Shown here piece by piece: positions 38,882 through 47,064 of a stretch of 64,000 nucleotides of DNA. Position 1 is the first letter of the stretch; the number at the start of each line of letters is the position of its first letter. A program made the position numbers and the translations under genes. Source of the stretch: an uncultured Halomonas sp. (GTDB lineage Bacteria > Pseudomonadota > Gammaproteobacteria > Pseudomonadales > Halomonadaceae); contig NZ_CANLFS010000003.1 of the NCBI RefSeq assembly GCF_947490095.1, forward strand, positions 62,001 through 126,000. The letters run 5' to 3'. Under the pieces are notes generated by a model that was not told the origin of the DNA, made no database searches, and saw nothing but the letters and a program-made list of their open reading frames with translations.

Positions 38882-38975
38882 AAATTATTTGGGGTCATAG
38901 GCGCCACATTAATCGTTTGTGAACGCCGCGGGCAATCCCCATCCTTGACGCCAGCCATCACCAAGGAGAATTGAC

Positions 38976-40142
38976 ATGCCCCTGACCGTCGAACAACGCT
39001 CGCCCCTGCCCATGGGTGAGCTGAGCGACCACACCCGGGCCCCTGGCCTCTCTCGAGTCGAGGCACACGGCAGTCGCCTGCTGCTGACCTGGGATGATGA
39101 CTCCCAGGCTCCGTTCCCGCTGATCTGGCTGCGCGACCACTGCGCCTGCCCCGAATGCCGCCACCCACAGACACGCGAGCGTCTCTACCTGCCCCAGGAA
39201 GCCCCCGACGAAGCGGTGGAAGCGGAAGTGGAGAGCGGCAACCTGACGGTACACTGGGCCAACGGCCATCTCAGCCACTTCGATGGGGGCTGGCTGCATC
39301 AACGTCGCCCGGGGAGCCTGCCGTCGGATGCCGTGCCCAAGCGCCAGCCCTGGGAAGAAGGCTTCAGCCCTGTGCGGGTGGACCATGGCGACTTCACCGC
39401 CGGTGTCGCAGGCGAGCGCGACTGGCTGACCGCCCTGTTGCGCGACGGCCTGGTACTGCTCGAAAAGGGGCCCCTGGCCGACGAGGAGGTCAGCCGCCTG
39501 GCCGAACGCATCGGCCCCCTGCGTCCCACCAATTTCGGTGCGCGCTTCGACGTGCGCTCCAAGCCCAACCCCAACAATGCCGCCTATACGGCGATCGCCC
39601 TGGCACTGCATACCGACCTGCCCAACTGGCGCCAGCCGCCGGATATTCAACTGCTCTACTGCCTGGAGAACGGCGCCGAAGGCGGGGAATCGATCTTCGC
39701 CGACGGCTTTGCCGCCGCCGAGTGCCTGCGGCAATCGTCCCCCGAGGCCTTCCGGCTCCTCAGCGAGACGCCTATCGATTTCCGCTTCCAGGATGAGAAT
39801 CACGACCTTGCCTGGCGGGCACCGGTGATCGCCCTCGACGAGGCAGGCAACGTCACCGAGGTGCGCCTCAACAACTGGATCCGCGATAGCCTGCGCCTGC
39901 CGGTCGAGACTATCGACGCCTGGTACGCCGCCTATCGTCACTTCTGGCAGCGAGTTCACGCCCCACAGCATCGGCTGGAGTTCACCCTGGCCCCGGGCGA
40001 GATGGTCGCCTTCGATAATCGACGGGTGCTGCATGGCCGCAATGCCTTCGATCCCAACAGCGGTCGTCGCCATCTCCAGGGCACCTACCTGGACCTCGAT
40101 ATGTGCGAATCTCGTCTGCGTGTGCTGGCCCGGCAGGCCTGA
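38976..40142 (+). CDS. Gamma-butyrobetaine hydroxylase
   Basis: This Fe(II)/2-oxoglutarate-dependent dioxygenase hydroxylates gamma-butyrobetaine to L-carnitine. The 388-residue protein has an N-terminal DUF971-type zinc domain (WLRDHCACPECRHPQTRER) and a TauD/GBBH catalytic domain with the metal triad His212, Asp214 (LALHTDLPNW) and His353 (RRVLHGRNAF). Its length is close to the Pseudomonas enzyme. Trimethyllysine dioxygenase is the nearest alternative. It is followed by a quaternary-amine binding protein and is divergent from a LysR gene. Confidence 0.88.
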   Translation: MPLTVEQRSPLPMGELSDHTRAPGLSRVEAHGSRLLLTWDDDSQAPFPLIWLRDHCACPECRHPQTRERLYLPQEAPDEAVEAEVESGNLTVHWANGHLSHFDGGWLHQRRPGSLPSDAVPKRQPWEEGFSPVRVDHGDFTAGVAGERDWLTALLRDGLVLLEKGPLADEEVSRLAERIGPLRPTNFGARFDVRSKPNPNNAAYTAIALALHTDLPNWRQPPDIQLLYCLENGAEGGESIFADGFAAAECLRQSSPEAFRLLSETPIDFRFQDENHDLAWRAPVIALDEAGNVTEVRLNNWIRDSLRLPVETIDAWYAAYRHFWQRVHAPQHRLEFTLAPGEMVAFDNRRVLHGRNAFDPNSGRRHLQGTYLDLDMCESRLRVLARQA

Positions 40143-40218
40143 TGCATTTCACCCTCAACGCCACTCGGTGAGTCACCTCAACCCGGTGGCGGCTTGACGC
40201 CCCTGACAAGGAGATACC

Positions 40219-41136
40219 ATGCGCTTCCCCCTGACGCCGACCCTGCTGTCCTTGAGCCTGGCCACCCCGGCACTCGCCGATGACACCGTGCTGGATTTCG
40301 GTGTCCCCGCCTGGCCTGGCATCACCGTCAAGACCGAAATCGCCCAGCAGCTGCTCGCGCCCCTGGGCTATGAGACCCGCAGCCATGAGCTGGGGCTTCA
40401 AGTCATCTACCAGGGGCTGGAGACCGGTGACATCGATGTCTTCCTCGGCGCCTGGATGCCGGCCCAGACCAACATGTACACGCCACGCGAGGCCAGTGGC
40501 GCCATCACCAGGGTCACCAATAACATCATCGGTGCCCAGATGACGCTCGTCGTCCCCGACTACCTCTATGCGCAAGGCATCCAGAGCATCGCCGACCTGG
40601 ACGCTCATCGTGAGCGTTTCGACGGCAAGATCCACGGCTTCGGTGCCGGCTCGGCGGCCAGCGAAGTCCTTCACGCCGCGATCGACGAGGATACCTGGGG
40701 ACTCGGCGACTGGCAGGTGATGGATACCAGCGTGGTAGGCATGCTGGGCGCCGCCCGCAGCGCCATTGACCGCGAAGAGCCCATCGTCTGGGTCGGCTGG
40801 ACGCCCCACTGGATGAACATCGAACTGCCGCTGCGCTACCTCGATGACTCCAAGAACCTGTTCGGCGAGAACAACGGCGAGACCGATGTGCTGACCGTGT
40901 TACGCAGCGATTATGCCGACGCCCATCCCAACCTGGTCGATTTCTTCGAACAGTTCACGTTCGACGCCGAAGAACAGAGCTGGATGATCCAGGAGTTTAG
41001 CCAAAAGGAGCGCGACCCGGAGACAATCGCCAGCCAGTGGCTGCAGGAACATCCCGAGCGCGTCGAGGCCATGCTCGAGGGCGTGACCACCCTGGATGGC
41101 AAGCCTGCCTGGCCGGCGGTCGAGGCCAGCCTGTAA
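40219..41136 (+). CDS. Quaternary-amine ABC transporter binding protein (CaiX/OpuAC type)
   Basis: This periplasmic binding protein has a 20-residue signal peptide (ending TPALA) and an OpuAC/ProX-like fold of 305 residues in all. Features include DFGVPAWPGITVKTEIAQQLL, DIDVFLGAWMPAQ, and a Trp-rich region (VWVGWTPHWMN) that would form the aromatic box for a trimethylammonium group. No permease or ATPase gene is next to it, so it must share a transporter encoded elsewhere, as CaiX of Pseudomonas does with CbcWV. With the hydroxylase upstream, carnitine or gamma-butyrobetaine are the likely ligands. Confidence 0.88.
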   Translation: MRFPLTPTLLSLSLATPALADDTVLDFGVPAWPGITVKTEIAQQLLAPLGYETRSHELGLQVIYQGLETGDIDVFLGAWMPAQTNMYTPREASGAITRVTNNIIGAQMTLVVPDYLYAQGIQSIADLDAHRERFDGKIHGFGAGSAASEVLHAAIDEDTWGLGDWQVMDTSVVGMLGAARSAIDREEPIVWVGWTPHWMNIELPLRYLDDSKNLFGENNGETDVLTVLRSDYADAHPNLVDFFEQFTFDAEEQSWMIQEFSQKERDPETIASQWLQEHPERVEAMLEGVTTLDGKPAWPAVEASL

Positions 41137-41145
41137 ACCCGGAAC

Positions 41146-41170
41146 CCCGGCGGCGGCTTTGGCCGCCGGG
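41146..41170 (+). terminator. Hairpin after the binding-protein gene
   Basis: CCCGGCGGC (41146-41154) pairs with GCCGCCGGG (41162-41170) around a 7-base loop, 10 bp past the stop codon. No T-run follows, so termination strength is uncertain. Confidence 0.6.
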
Positions 41171-41219
41171 CCTGCTGCCGTATGCTGTGGCGTGACGCTC
41201 ACCAGGAACCTTCACGCCC

Positions 41220-41891
41220 ATGAGTCGCCCCCTCGGAATCCTCGCCCTGCTGCTCAGCCTGCTCGTCGCCCTGGGTCTGTTGTGGCAGTGGCTGGCCATG
41301 CAGGAATTGCTTACCGTCGACGCCATGCTGGCGCTGGCCCAGGGCTCGATCGCCTGGCGCGAGGCCCCCTGGGCCATACTGGTGGTCGTGGCGGTCTACG
41401 CCCTCGGCTCGCTGGTGATGTTTCCGCTCAGCCTGCTGGTAGGCGTCACCGGGCTACTCTTCGGCCCCTGGTGGGGGTTCGGCTACGCCCTGGCGGGCAC
41501 CCTGACGGCCTCGTTGCTGACCTGGTGGGTCGGCCGACGCATCGGCCGCGACGCGCTGCTGCGCCATGGTGGCCGACGCCTCAGGGGGGCGTCGCGTTAC
41601 CTCTCCGGCCGCGGCATCCGCACCATGACCCTGATCAACCTGCTGCCGCTGGCTCCCTTCACCCTGACCAACATGATGGCGGGGGCCTTCCATCTGCGCC
41701 TGCGCGATTACATGCTGGGTTCCGCACTGGGCATCGCGCCGGGCCTCGCCGGAGTCACCCTGCTGGGTAGCCAGCTCGGCGAACTGGCCACCGCCGAGAG
41801 CCATGGCGAGCTTGCCTGGGGCGCCGGCGGCCTGCTGCTGGCGGTGCTGTTGCTGGTCGCCCTCAAGTACTGGGCCGACCGCCGCCGCTGA
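41220..41891 (+). CDS. VTT-domain (TVP38/TMEM64, DedA-like) membrane protein
   Basis: This 223-residue inner-membrane protein has a VTT/DedA-like core. The segment LGSLVMFPLSLLVGVTGLLFGPWWGFGYALAGTLTASLLTWWVGRRIGR holds the re-entrant loop with its conserved Phe-Pro and the following Gly-rich helix. INLLPLAPFTLTNMMAGAFHLRLRDYMLGSALGIAPG follows. Members are linked to lipid flipping or membrane homeostasis; the exact role here is unknown. It is convergent with the glycosyltransferase gene, with a gap of only 7 bp. Confidence 0.87.
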   Translation: MSRPLGILALLLSLLVALGLLWQWLAMQELLTVDAMLALAQGSIAWREAPWAILVVVAVYALGSLVMFPLSLLVGVTGLLFGPWWGFGYALAGTLTASLLTWWVGRRIGRDALLRHGGRRLRGASRYLSGRGIRTMTLINLLPLAPFTLTNMMAGAFHLRLRDYMLGSALGIAPGLAGVTLLGSQLGELATAESHGELAWGAGGLLLAVLLLVALKYWADRRR

Positions 41892-41898
41892 GCCCAAC

Positions 41899-43203
41899 CT
41901 ATTTTTCAGGCCCGCCGGGCCACCAGTCGGGGCGCTCCTCCTCCCAGGTGGCATGCACCAGCTTGCCCAGTACGCGGCCGCGATGCCTCAACATCTGCCA
42001 CTCGGCCCCCAGCCGATGGCGTACCAGCTCCCAGCCCCCCTCGTCGGCATGAGTAAAGGGGCCACCCGAGGCGACGGCCCGGCGGTAGACCTCCAGGCAT
42101 CGCTCGGCACAGCTCGCCTCGTCGAAGGCCGCGGCCGTCGCTTCCGCCCCTGCCGCCAGGGGCGCGCGCAGCGCCGGGTCGACGAGCTCGCCAAGCACCG
42201 CCGCCATGACGTCGACGTCGTCGCCCTGGAGCAGGCGCCCGTTGTCGCCGTCGTGTACCACCTCGCGAACGCCGGGGGCATCCACCGCCACCACGGGTAA
42301 CCTTGCGGCCATGGCCTCGGCCACCACCATGCCCTGGGTCTCGCTGTGGGACGCGAAGGCGAACACATCCATGGCGTGGTAGGCGTCGATCAGCTCCTGG
42401 CCCTGCAGGCGGCCGGTAAAATGCACACGCGATAGTACCCCGGCCTCATCGAAGCGTATGTTCATTGCCGCCCGCGCCTCCCCTTCGCCGACTATCAGAC
42501 AGTGAAGGCACGCGTCTCGAGCCAGCGCCAGGCCCACCGCCCGGGCCAGGAAGTCGAGGTTCTTCTCATGGGCCAGTCGCCCCAGATGGCCGATCACACA
42601 GGCGTCAGCGGGGATCCCCAGTCGCTCACGCCAGGCGCGACCGTCACCCGCCAGGAAGCGCCGGGTATTCACCCCGCTGGGCACCACGCTGATCACCGGC
42701 TCGACGTCGCGCTCGACCAACAACCGGCGAATGCTCTCGCTGGGCGCGATCACCTCGTCGCATAGCCGGGTATATTCGGTGGACAGCGCCACCGCGAACC
42801 GACGCATGCGCGGCGAGTCGCCGGGCACATAGTGGGTGTAATGCTCGTAGAGGGTATGGTGGGTAAACACCAGCGGCAGGCCATACGTCTCGGCGGTGCG
42901 GGCGGCGGTGTCGCCGAGCAGGAAGGGATGATGGGAGTGCACGATATCGGGGTCGAAGGCCTCCAGGGCCTCATGGAGCTGCCCCGGAATCGGCACCGGC
43001 AGCGAAAAGTCGCTGCCGTTGAAGTGCTGCATGGCGGCCACCCGCACCACGTCCGTCTCGTCATCGCGCTGGCCGTCGAGGCGTGGCGCCACCACCAGCA
43101 CACCATGTCCCCGTTCGCGCAGGCGCGCGGCCAGGCGCTGCACCGACTCGCTGACCCCACCCACGATGGGCAGATAGGTGTTGGTAAACATCAGTATGTT
43201 CAC
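41899..43203 (-). CDS. GT4-family glycosyltransferase
   Basis: This 434-residue GT-B fold enzyme has the N-terminal MNILMFTNTYLPIVGGVSESVQRLAARLRERGH and VHSHHPFLLGDTAARTA, and the C-terminal nucleotide-sugar domain with HLGRLAHEKNLDFLARA and the EX7E motif ETQGMVVAE in SHSETQGMVVAEAMA. It resembles glycosyltransferases that act on diacylglycerol or phosphatidylinositol, but the acceptor cannot be set from sequence. It has no sugar-synthesis neighbours, only the convergent VTT membrane protein, so a glycolipid role is a weak inference. Confidence 0.88.
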   Translation of the reverse strand: MNILMFTNTYLPIVGGVSESVQRLAARLRERGHGVLVVAPRLDGQRDDETDVVRVAAMQHFNGSDFSLPVPIPGQLHEALEAFDPDIVHSHHPFLLGDTAARTAETYGLPLVFTHHTLYEHYTHYVPGDSPRMRRFAVALSTEYTRLCDEVIAPSESIRRLLVERDVEPVISVVPSGVNTRRFLAGDGRAWRERLGIPADACVIGHLGRLAHEKNLDFLARAVGLALARDACLHCLIVGEGEARAAMNIRFDEAGVLSRVHFTGRLQGQELIDAYHAMDVFAFASHSETQGMVVAEAMAARLPVVAVDAPGVREVVHDGDNGRLLQGDDVDVMAAVLGELVDPALRAPLAAGAEATAAAFDEASCAERCLEVYRRAVASGGPFTHADEGGWELVRHRLGAEWQMLRHRGRVLGKLVHATWEEERPDWWPGGPEK

Positions 43204-43286
43204 AATGAGCGCTCCACGAACCGGAGTGATAGTGTAACTATCTGACTCATGGGTTCACACATCCCCCCTCTTGCAAGGAGTCCTGC

Positions 43287-44363
43287 ATGACCCACCGCAT
43301 CGCGGTCATTCCCGGCGACGGCATCGGCAAGGAGGTGATGCCCGAGGGCGTACGCGCCCTGAAGGCCGCCGCCGAGCGTTTCGACATCGCGCTCGAGCTC
43401 GAGGCCTTCGACTTCGCCAGCTGCGACTACTACGCCGAGCACGGCCAGATGCTGCCCGACGACTGGTTCGAGCGGCTGAAGACGTTCGACGCGCTCTTCT
43501 ACGGTGCCGTGGGCTGGCCCGAAACCGTGCCGGACCATGTGTCGCTGTGGGGCTCGCTGCTGCAGTTCCGCCGCCGCTTCGATCAGTACGTGAACCTGCG
43601 GCCCTGTCGCCTGCTGCCGGGCATCAAGAGCCCGCTTGCGGGCCGCCAGCCGGGTGACATCGACTTCTACGTGGTACGCGAGAACACCGAAGGCGAGTAC
43701 TCCAGCGTCGGCGGCAGGATGTTCGAGGGCACCGATCGCGAGGTGGTGATCCAGGAAACGGTGATGACCCGCCATGGCACCGATAGAGTGCTGAAGTTCG
43801 CCTATGAGCTGGCCCGATCACGGCCGCGCCAGACGCTCACCTCGGCCACCAAGTCCAACGGCATCGCCATCACCATGCCCTGGTGGGACGAGCGCGTGGC
43901 CGAGATGAGCAGGCACTACCCCGACGTCACCGTCGACCAGTTCCACATCGATATCCTCACCGCCAACTTCGTGATGCATCCGGACTGGTTCGACGTGGTA
44001 GTAGCCAGCAACCTGTTCGGCGACATCCTCTCGGACCTGGGCCCGGCCTGCACCGGCACCATCGGCGTGGCGCCCTCGGCCAATATCAACCCCGAGGGTA
44101 CCTTCCCCAGCCTGTTCGAACCGGTCCACGGCAGCGCCCCGGATATCGCTGGACGCGGCATCGCCAACCCCATCGGCCAGATCTGGTCCGCGGCAATGAT
44201 GCTCGAGCACCTCGGCTACCAGGAGGCCAGCGAGGCCATCGTCGCCGCCTTCGAGGCGGTGCTGGCCGAAGGCGACGAGGCGGTGCTGACCCCGGATATC
44301 GGCGGCCGGGGCACCACCGAAACCCTGGGACGCGCCATCGCCGAGCGTGTGCTATCCGAATAA
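43287..44363 (+). CDS. ttuC: Tartrate dehydrogenase / D-malate dehydrogenase (decarboxylating)
   Basis: This 358-residue NAD-dependent enzyme of the isocitrate/isopropylmalate dehydrogenase family oxidises and decarboxylates tartrate or D-malate. The sequence opens THRIAVIPGDGIGKEVMPEG, then NLRPCRLLPGIKSPL, VVRENTEGEYSSVGG and LFGDILSDLGPACTGTIGVAPSANI, as in TtuC/DmlA. The TtuC group and D-malate dehydrogenase cannot be told apart here. AAGGAG precedes the ATG. It ends 72 bp before the second GntR gene, on the same strand. Confidence 0.9.
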   Translation: MTHRIAVIPGDGIGKEVMPEGVRALKAAAERFDIALELEAFDFASCDYYAEHGQMLPDDWFERLKTFDALFYGAVGWPETVPDHVSLWGSLLQFRRRFDQYVNLRPCRLLPGIKSPLAGRQPGDIDFYVVRENTEGEYSSVGGRMFEGTDREVVIQETVMTRHGTDRVLKFAYELARSRPRQTLTSATKSNGIAITMPWWDERVAEMSRHYPDVTVDQFHIDILTANFVMHPDWFDVVVASNLFGDILSDLGPACTGTIGVAPSANINPEGTFPSLFEPVHGSAPDIAGRGIANPIGQIWSAAMMLEHLGYQEASEAIVAAFEAVLAEGDEAVLTPDIGGRGTTETLGRAIAERVLSE

Positions 44364-44400
44364 ACAGAGAGCTCGGGGGTGCACCGACAAACGAAGGCTT

Positions 44401-44415
44401 TGTATACTGTATACA
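44401..44415. promoter_or_regulatory. Tandem GntR/FCD operator at the second regulator gene
   Basis: TGTATAC (44401-44407) is directly followed by TGTATACA (44408-44415), so two copies sit 7 bp apart, 20 bp before the regulator start. The core is the same as in the urate regulon, which raises the chance of cross-recognition. Confidence 0.6.
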
Positions 44416-44435
44416 CTCCCTTTCAAGAGTCTATT

Positions 44436-45116
44436 ATGGCGTTCAAAACTCGCTCCCAATACGTCGCCGACGACTTACGCCGGCGAATCTTGCATGGTGA
44501 ATTTCCTGGCGGCACCCAGCTACGCCAGGACTCCTTGGCGACTGACTACGATGTCAGCCGCATCCCCGTGCGTGAAGCACTGCTGACACTGGAGTCGGAG
44601 GGTCTGGTCGAGTTCTACCCTCACCGTGGCGCCTTCACGACCGAGCTATCGGTGGCCAAGATTCGCGAACTGTTCGACCTGCGTGTTCTGCTGGAAAGCC
44701 ACCTGCTGAAGCAGGCCATTCCAAAGATGACGGCGACATCCCTCGAGCGCGCCGCGGCGATCCTGGCCGAGTATGACGCCGCCCTCGACAGCGGCAGCCG
44801 GATCGATAACTGGAGCGAATACAACTACGCCTTCCACGAGACGCTATATGCGCCGGCAGAACTGCCGGAGACCATCAGCCTGGTAGCGCAGCTCAATACA
44901 AAGTGCGACCGTTATATTCGCATGCAGTTGCTTTACACCCAGGCGATCGAGAAAGCCGAAAGCGAGCACCATGCCCTGCTCACGCTATCACGTGAAGGCC
45001 AAAGCCGAGCGGCCTGCGAACTTCTCAAGCGGCATATCCTGGAAGCCTGCGAAGGCATTGTCGCGGTGTTGGAGGGTAATGTGAGACCGGAGCAGCGACT
45101 AGCTGACAAATCGTAA
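44436..45116 (+). CDS. GntR-family (FCD) regulator of the hydroxyproline cluster
   Basis: This DNA-binding regulator has an N-terminal winged helix (YVADDLRRRILHGEFPGGTQLRQDSLATDYDVSRIPVREALLTLESEGLVEFYPHRGAF) and an FCD domain (LFDLRVLLESHLLKQAI, NYAFHETLY, SEHHALLTLSREG). I start it at the ATG at 44436 (MAFKTRSQ), giving 226 residues. An open frame to 44379 would include the operator. It is convergent with the TRAP genes, and its position suggests control of the hydroxyproline block and of itself. Confidence 0.88.
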   Translation: MAFKTRSQYVADDLRRRILHGEFPGGTQLRQDSLATDYDVSRIPVREALLTLESEGLVEFYPHRGAFTTELSVAKIRELFDLRVLLESHLLKQAIPKMTATSLERAAAILAEYDAALDSGSRIDNWSEYNYAFHETLYAPAELPETISLVAQLNTKCDRYIRMQLLYTQAIEKAESEHHALLTLSREGQSRAACELLKRHILEACEGIVAVLEGNVRPEQRLADKS

Positions 45117-45143
45117 TTACATAAGCTTTATATATGAAATATA

Positions 45144-45165
45144 AAACCGGCCCGCAGACCGGTTT
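45144..45165. terminator. Bidirectional terminator between gntR and dctM
   Basis: AAACCGG (45144-45150) pairs with CCGGTTT (45159-45165) around an 8-base loop. It lies between convergent genes. T-rich sequence follows in both directions, most clearly on the minus strand (TTTTATATTT). Confidence 0.75.
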
Positions 45166-45172
45166 CTCCATT

Positions 45173-46495
45173 CTAGAAGCCTACAATTTTATCAGGAAGC
45201 CAAGTTGCCATTGACGGAAAAAGAGCCACTAACAGCAAAGTAAATAGCTGTATAGCAATAAAAGGCAGCACGCCCCGACACATCTGACCATAAGTAATTT
45301 CCTTTGGGGCAATTGATTTTAAATAGAAAATCGAAGAAGCCATCGGAGGAGTCAAGTAGCTAGTCTGAATAGTAACCAAAACCAGTGTAGCGAACCAAAC
45401 TGGATCAATCCCCATCTGCTTGACAAGCGGCGTAAATATTGGAACACAAATCAAAACAATTGAAGTCCAATCAAGTACAAACCCTAATAAAAAAGTCACT
45501 CCCAAAAAGAAAAGAATCACTCCTGCAGTTCCACCTCCTAGCCCTGTAGCGATGCTTTCGACCATGTCTCCTCCGCCATTAACGGCGAAGATACCAGTAA
45601 ACATGGTACCACCTGCAACAATCAACAGAATCATTGCAGTGATTTTTACGGTAAGTGAAAGCGAATCCATCATGGAGGAAAAGGTAATGCCGCCATTCAT
45701 AACCGCTAAGATAACCGCTCCTGCTACACCCACCGCAGCTGCCTCAGTAGGAGAAGCTATGCCACCCAGCAGCGACCCTAATACCGAAAACATCAACAAA
45801 AGAGGCGGAACAAGTGCCTTAAATGTAATAGAAAGTTTCTCGCCTAATGGTAGGCTATCCTCATTCAGAACAGCGGCTGGTCCATCTTCAGGGTACAGCA
45901 GACAGCGTCCCACGATATAAAATGCAAAAAGGCTCAGCATCAAAAGCCCTGGAAAAATAATTGCTGCAAACAACTCACCAATAGAAAGCTGTGCTAAAGC
46001 AGCATAGACCACTACGATTACCGTTGGTGGAATGATCGTTCCCAACGATCCTCCCGCACAAATAGTCCCTGAAATTAGAGAGTTATTATAACGATAGGCG
46101 CGCATAGCTGGAATGGCCATCAGTCCGATCATAATTTCTACTGCCCCCACCACACCAGAAGCAGCAGCAAATATCGCCGCCATCGCTATTGTAGTGAGTG
46201 CCAATCCACCAGGAAGCCGTCCTATCCAAAGCTGAATAGCGTCGAATAATTTTTTAGCAATCCCGGACTTCTCAAGAACAGCACCCATCAGTACAAAAAG
46301 CGGAATAGAGGAAAGTATATAATTAGAGGCCGCAGTAAAAACACTACCGTATAACTGCTGAAACACCAAGGGTCCAAAGGCGAACCAGCCAGCCAACACC
46401 GAAACGAGAGTCAATGAAAAGGCTATTGGGATTCCCAAAAAAATCAGAAAAAACAGTCCAGGAAACATTAGCGCGGCTACGGTAGAATCCATCAT
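45173..46495 (-). CDS. TRAP transporter large permease (DctM family)
   Basis: This 440-residue membrane subunit has 12-13 segments, with the DctM features GIPIAFSLTLVSVLAG, AAASGVVGAVEIMIGLMAIPAM, GGSLGTIIPPTVIVVVYA and LGFVLDWTSIVLICVPIFTPLV. Its start overlaps the dctQ stop by 4 bp (46492-46495), so the two are coupled. The gene and its two partners are clearly lower in GC (about 45%) than everything around them. Substrate unassigned; cluster context suggests hydroxyproline or a related acid. Confidence 0.93.
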   Translation of the reverse strand: MMDSTVAALMFPGLFFLIFLGIPIAFSLTLVSVLAGWFAFGPLVFQQLYGSVFTAASNYILSSIPLFVLMGAVLEKSGIAKKLFDAIQLWIGRLPGGLALTTIAMAAIFAAASGVVGAVEIMIGLMAIPAMRAYRYNNSLISGTICAGGSLGTIIPPTVIVVVYAALAQLSIGELFAAIIFPGLLMLSLFAFYIVGRCLLYPEDGPAAVLNEDSLPLGEKLSITFKALVPPLLLMFSVLGSLLGGIASPTEAAAVGVAGAVILAVMNGGITFSSMMDSLSLTVKITAMILLIVAGGTMFTGIFAVNGGGDMVESIATGLGGGTAGVILFFLGVTFLLGFVLDWTSIVLICVPIFTPLVKQMGIDPVWFATLVLVTIQTSYLTPPMASSIFYLKSIAPKEITYGQMCRGVLPFIAIQLFTLLLVALFPSMATWLPDKIVGF

Positions 46496-46995
46496 GTTGT
46501 CACCTCACCGACATTTCGACTATTTAAAAAACGCAGCCCCATGACCAAAACTTGCAAAGCCAAAAGAGAAAGTCCATAAGCGATGATAGCGTAGAATGGC
46601 CACATCTTTGGCGCCCAAATACTTACCATCTCGACCTCACCACTCACAAAGGCATTTCCGGCCTTCTTCCAGCCATGCCAGGCCATAAGAATAAAGGTGG
46701 GAAATATCATTGCGGTATAGACCACGCCATTAATTATTCTAGAAAAACGCTGAGGCATCAGGCTACTGAACACATCTACTCTGACATGGCCATCTACTCT
46801 AGCCGTCCATGCCACACCGAGCATAAACGCAGTTCCAGTTGCCATATAAGAAATATCAAAAGCCCAAATCGTTGAAGCATCAAAAGCATAACGCGCCACC
46901 ACTTCATAGAGCATCGCTATGGTTAGCACTATCAAAGCCACCTTGCTCAACCAGACCGAGAGGCCAGAGAGCCGGTCTATCAACTTTAAAATCAT
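46492..46995 (-). CDS. TRAP transporter small permease (DctQ family)
   Basis: This subunit has four predicted membrane segments and links the large permease to the binding protein. The ATG at 46995 (MILKLIDRLSGLSVW) gives 167 residues and is a better fit than the ATG at 47061, whose extra 22 residues are hydrophilic and run nearly to the dctP stop. The body shows VARYAFDASTIWAFDISYMATGTAFMLGVAWTARVDGHVRVDVF, characteristic of the family. GC is low like its neighbours. Confidence 0.88.
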   Translation of the reverse strand: MILKLIDRLSGLSVWLSKVALIVLTIAMLYEVVARYAFDASTIWAFDISYMATGTAFMLGVAWTARVDGHVRVDVFSSLMPQRFSRIINGVVYTAMIFPTFILMAWHGWKKAGNAFVSGEVEMVSIWAPKMWPFYAIIAYGLSLLALQVLVMGLRFLNSRNVGEVTT

Positions 46996-47064
46996 TATCC
47001 TGTCCACTCGCGTTAGAGATGAAATGACGGAAGTCTCACACTTGACACTTCCGTCACTCACTGA

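Noticed and set aside
44379-44435. Longer N terminus for the second GntR regulator
   Set aside because: The extra codons cover the tandem operator, and the winged-helix domain begins normally from the ATG at 44436.
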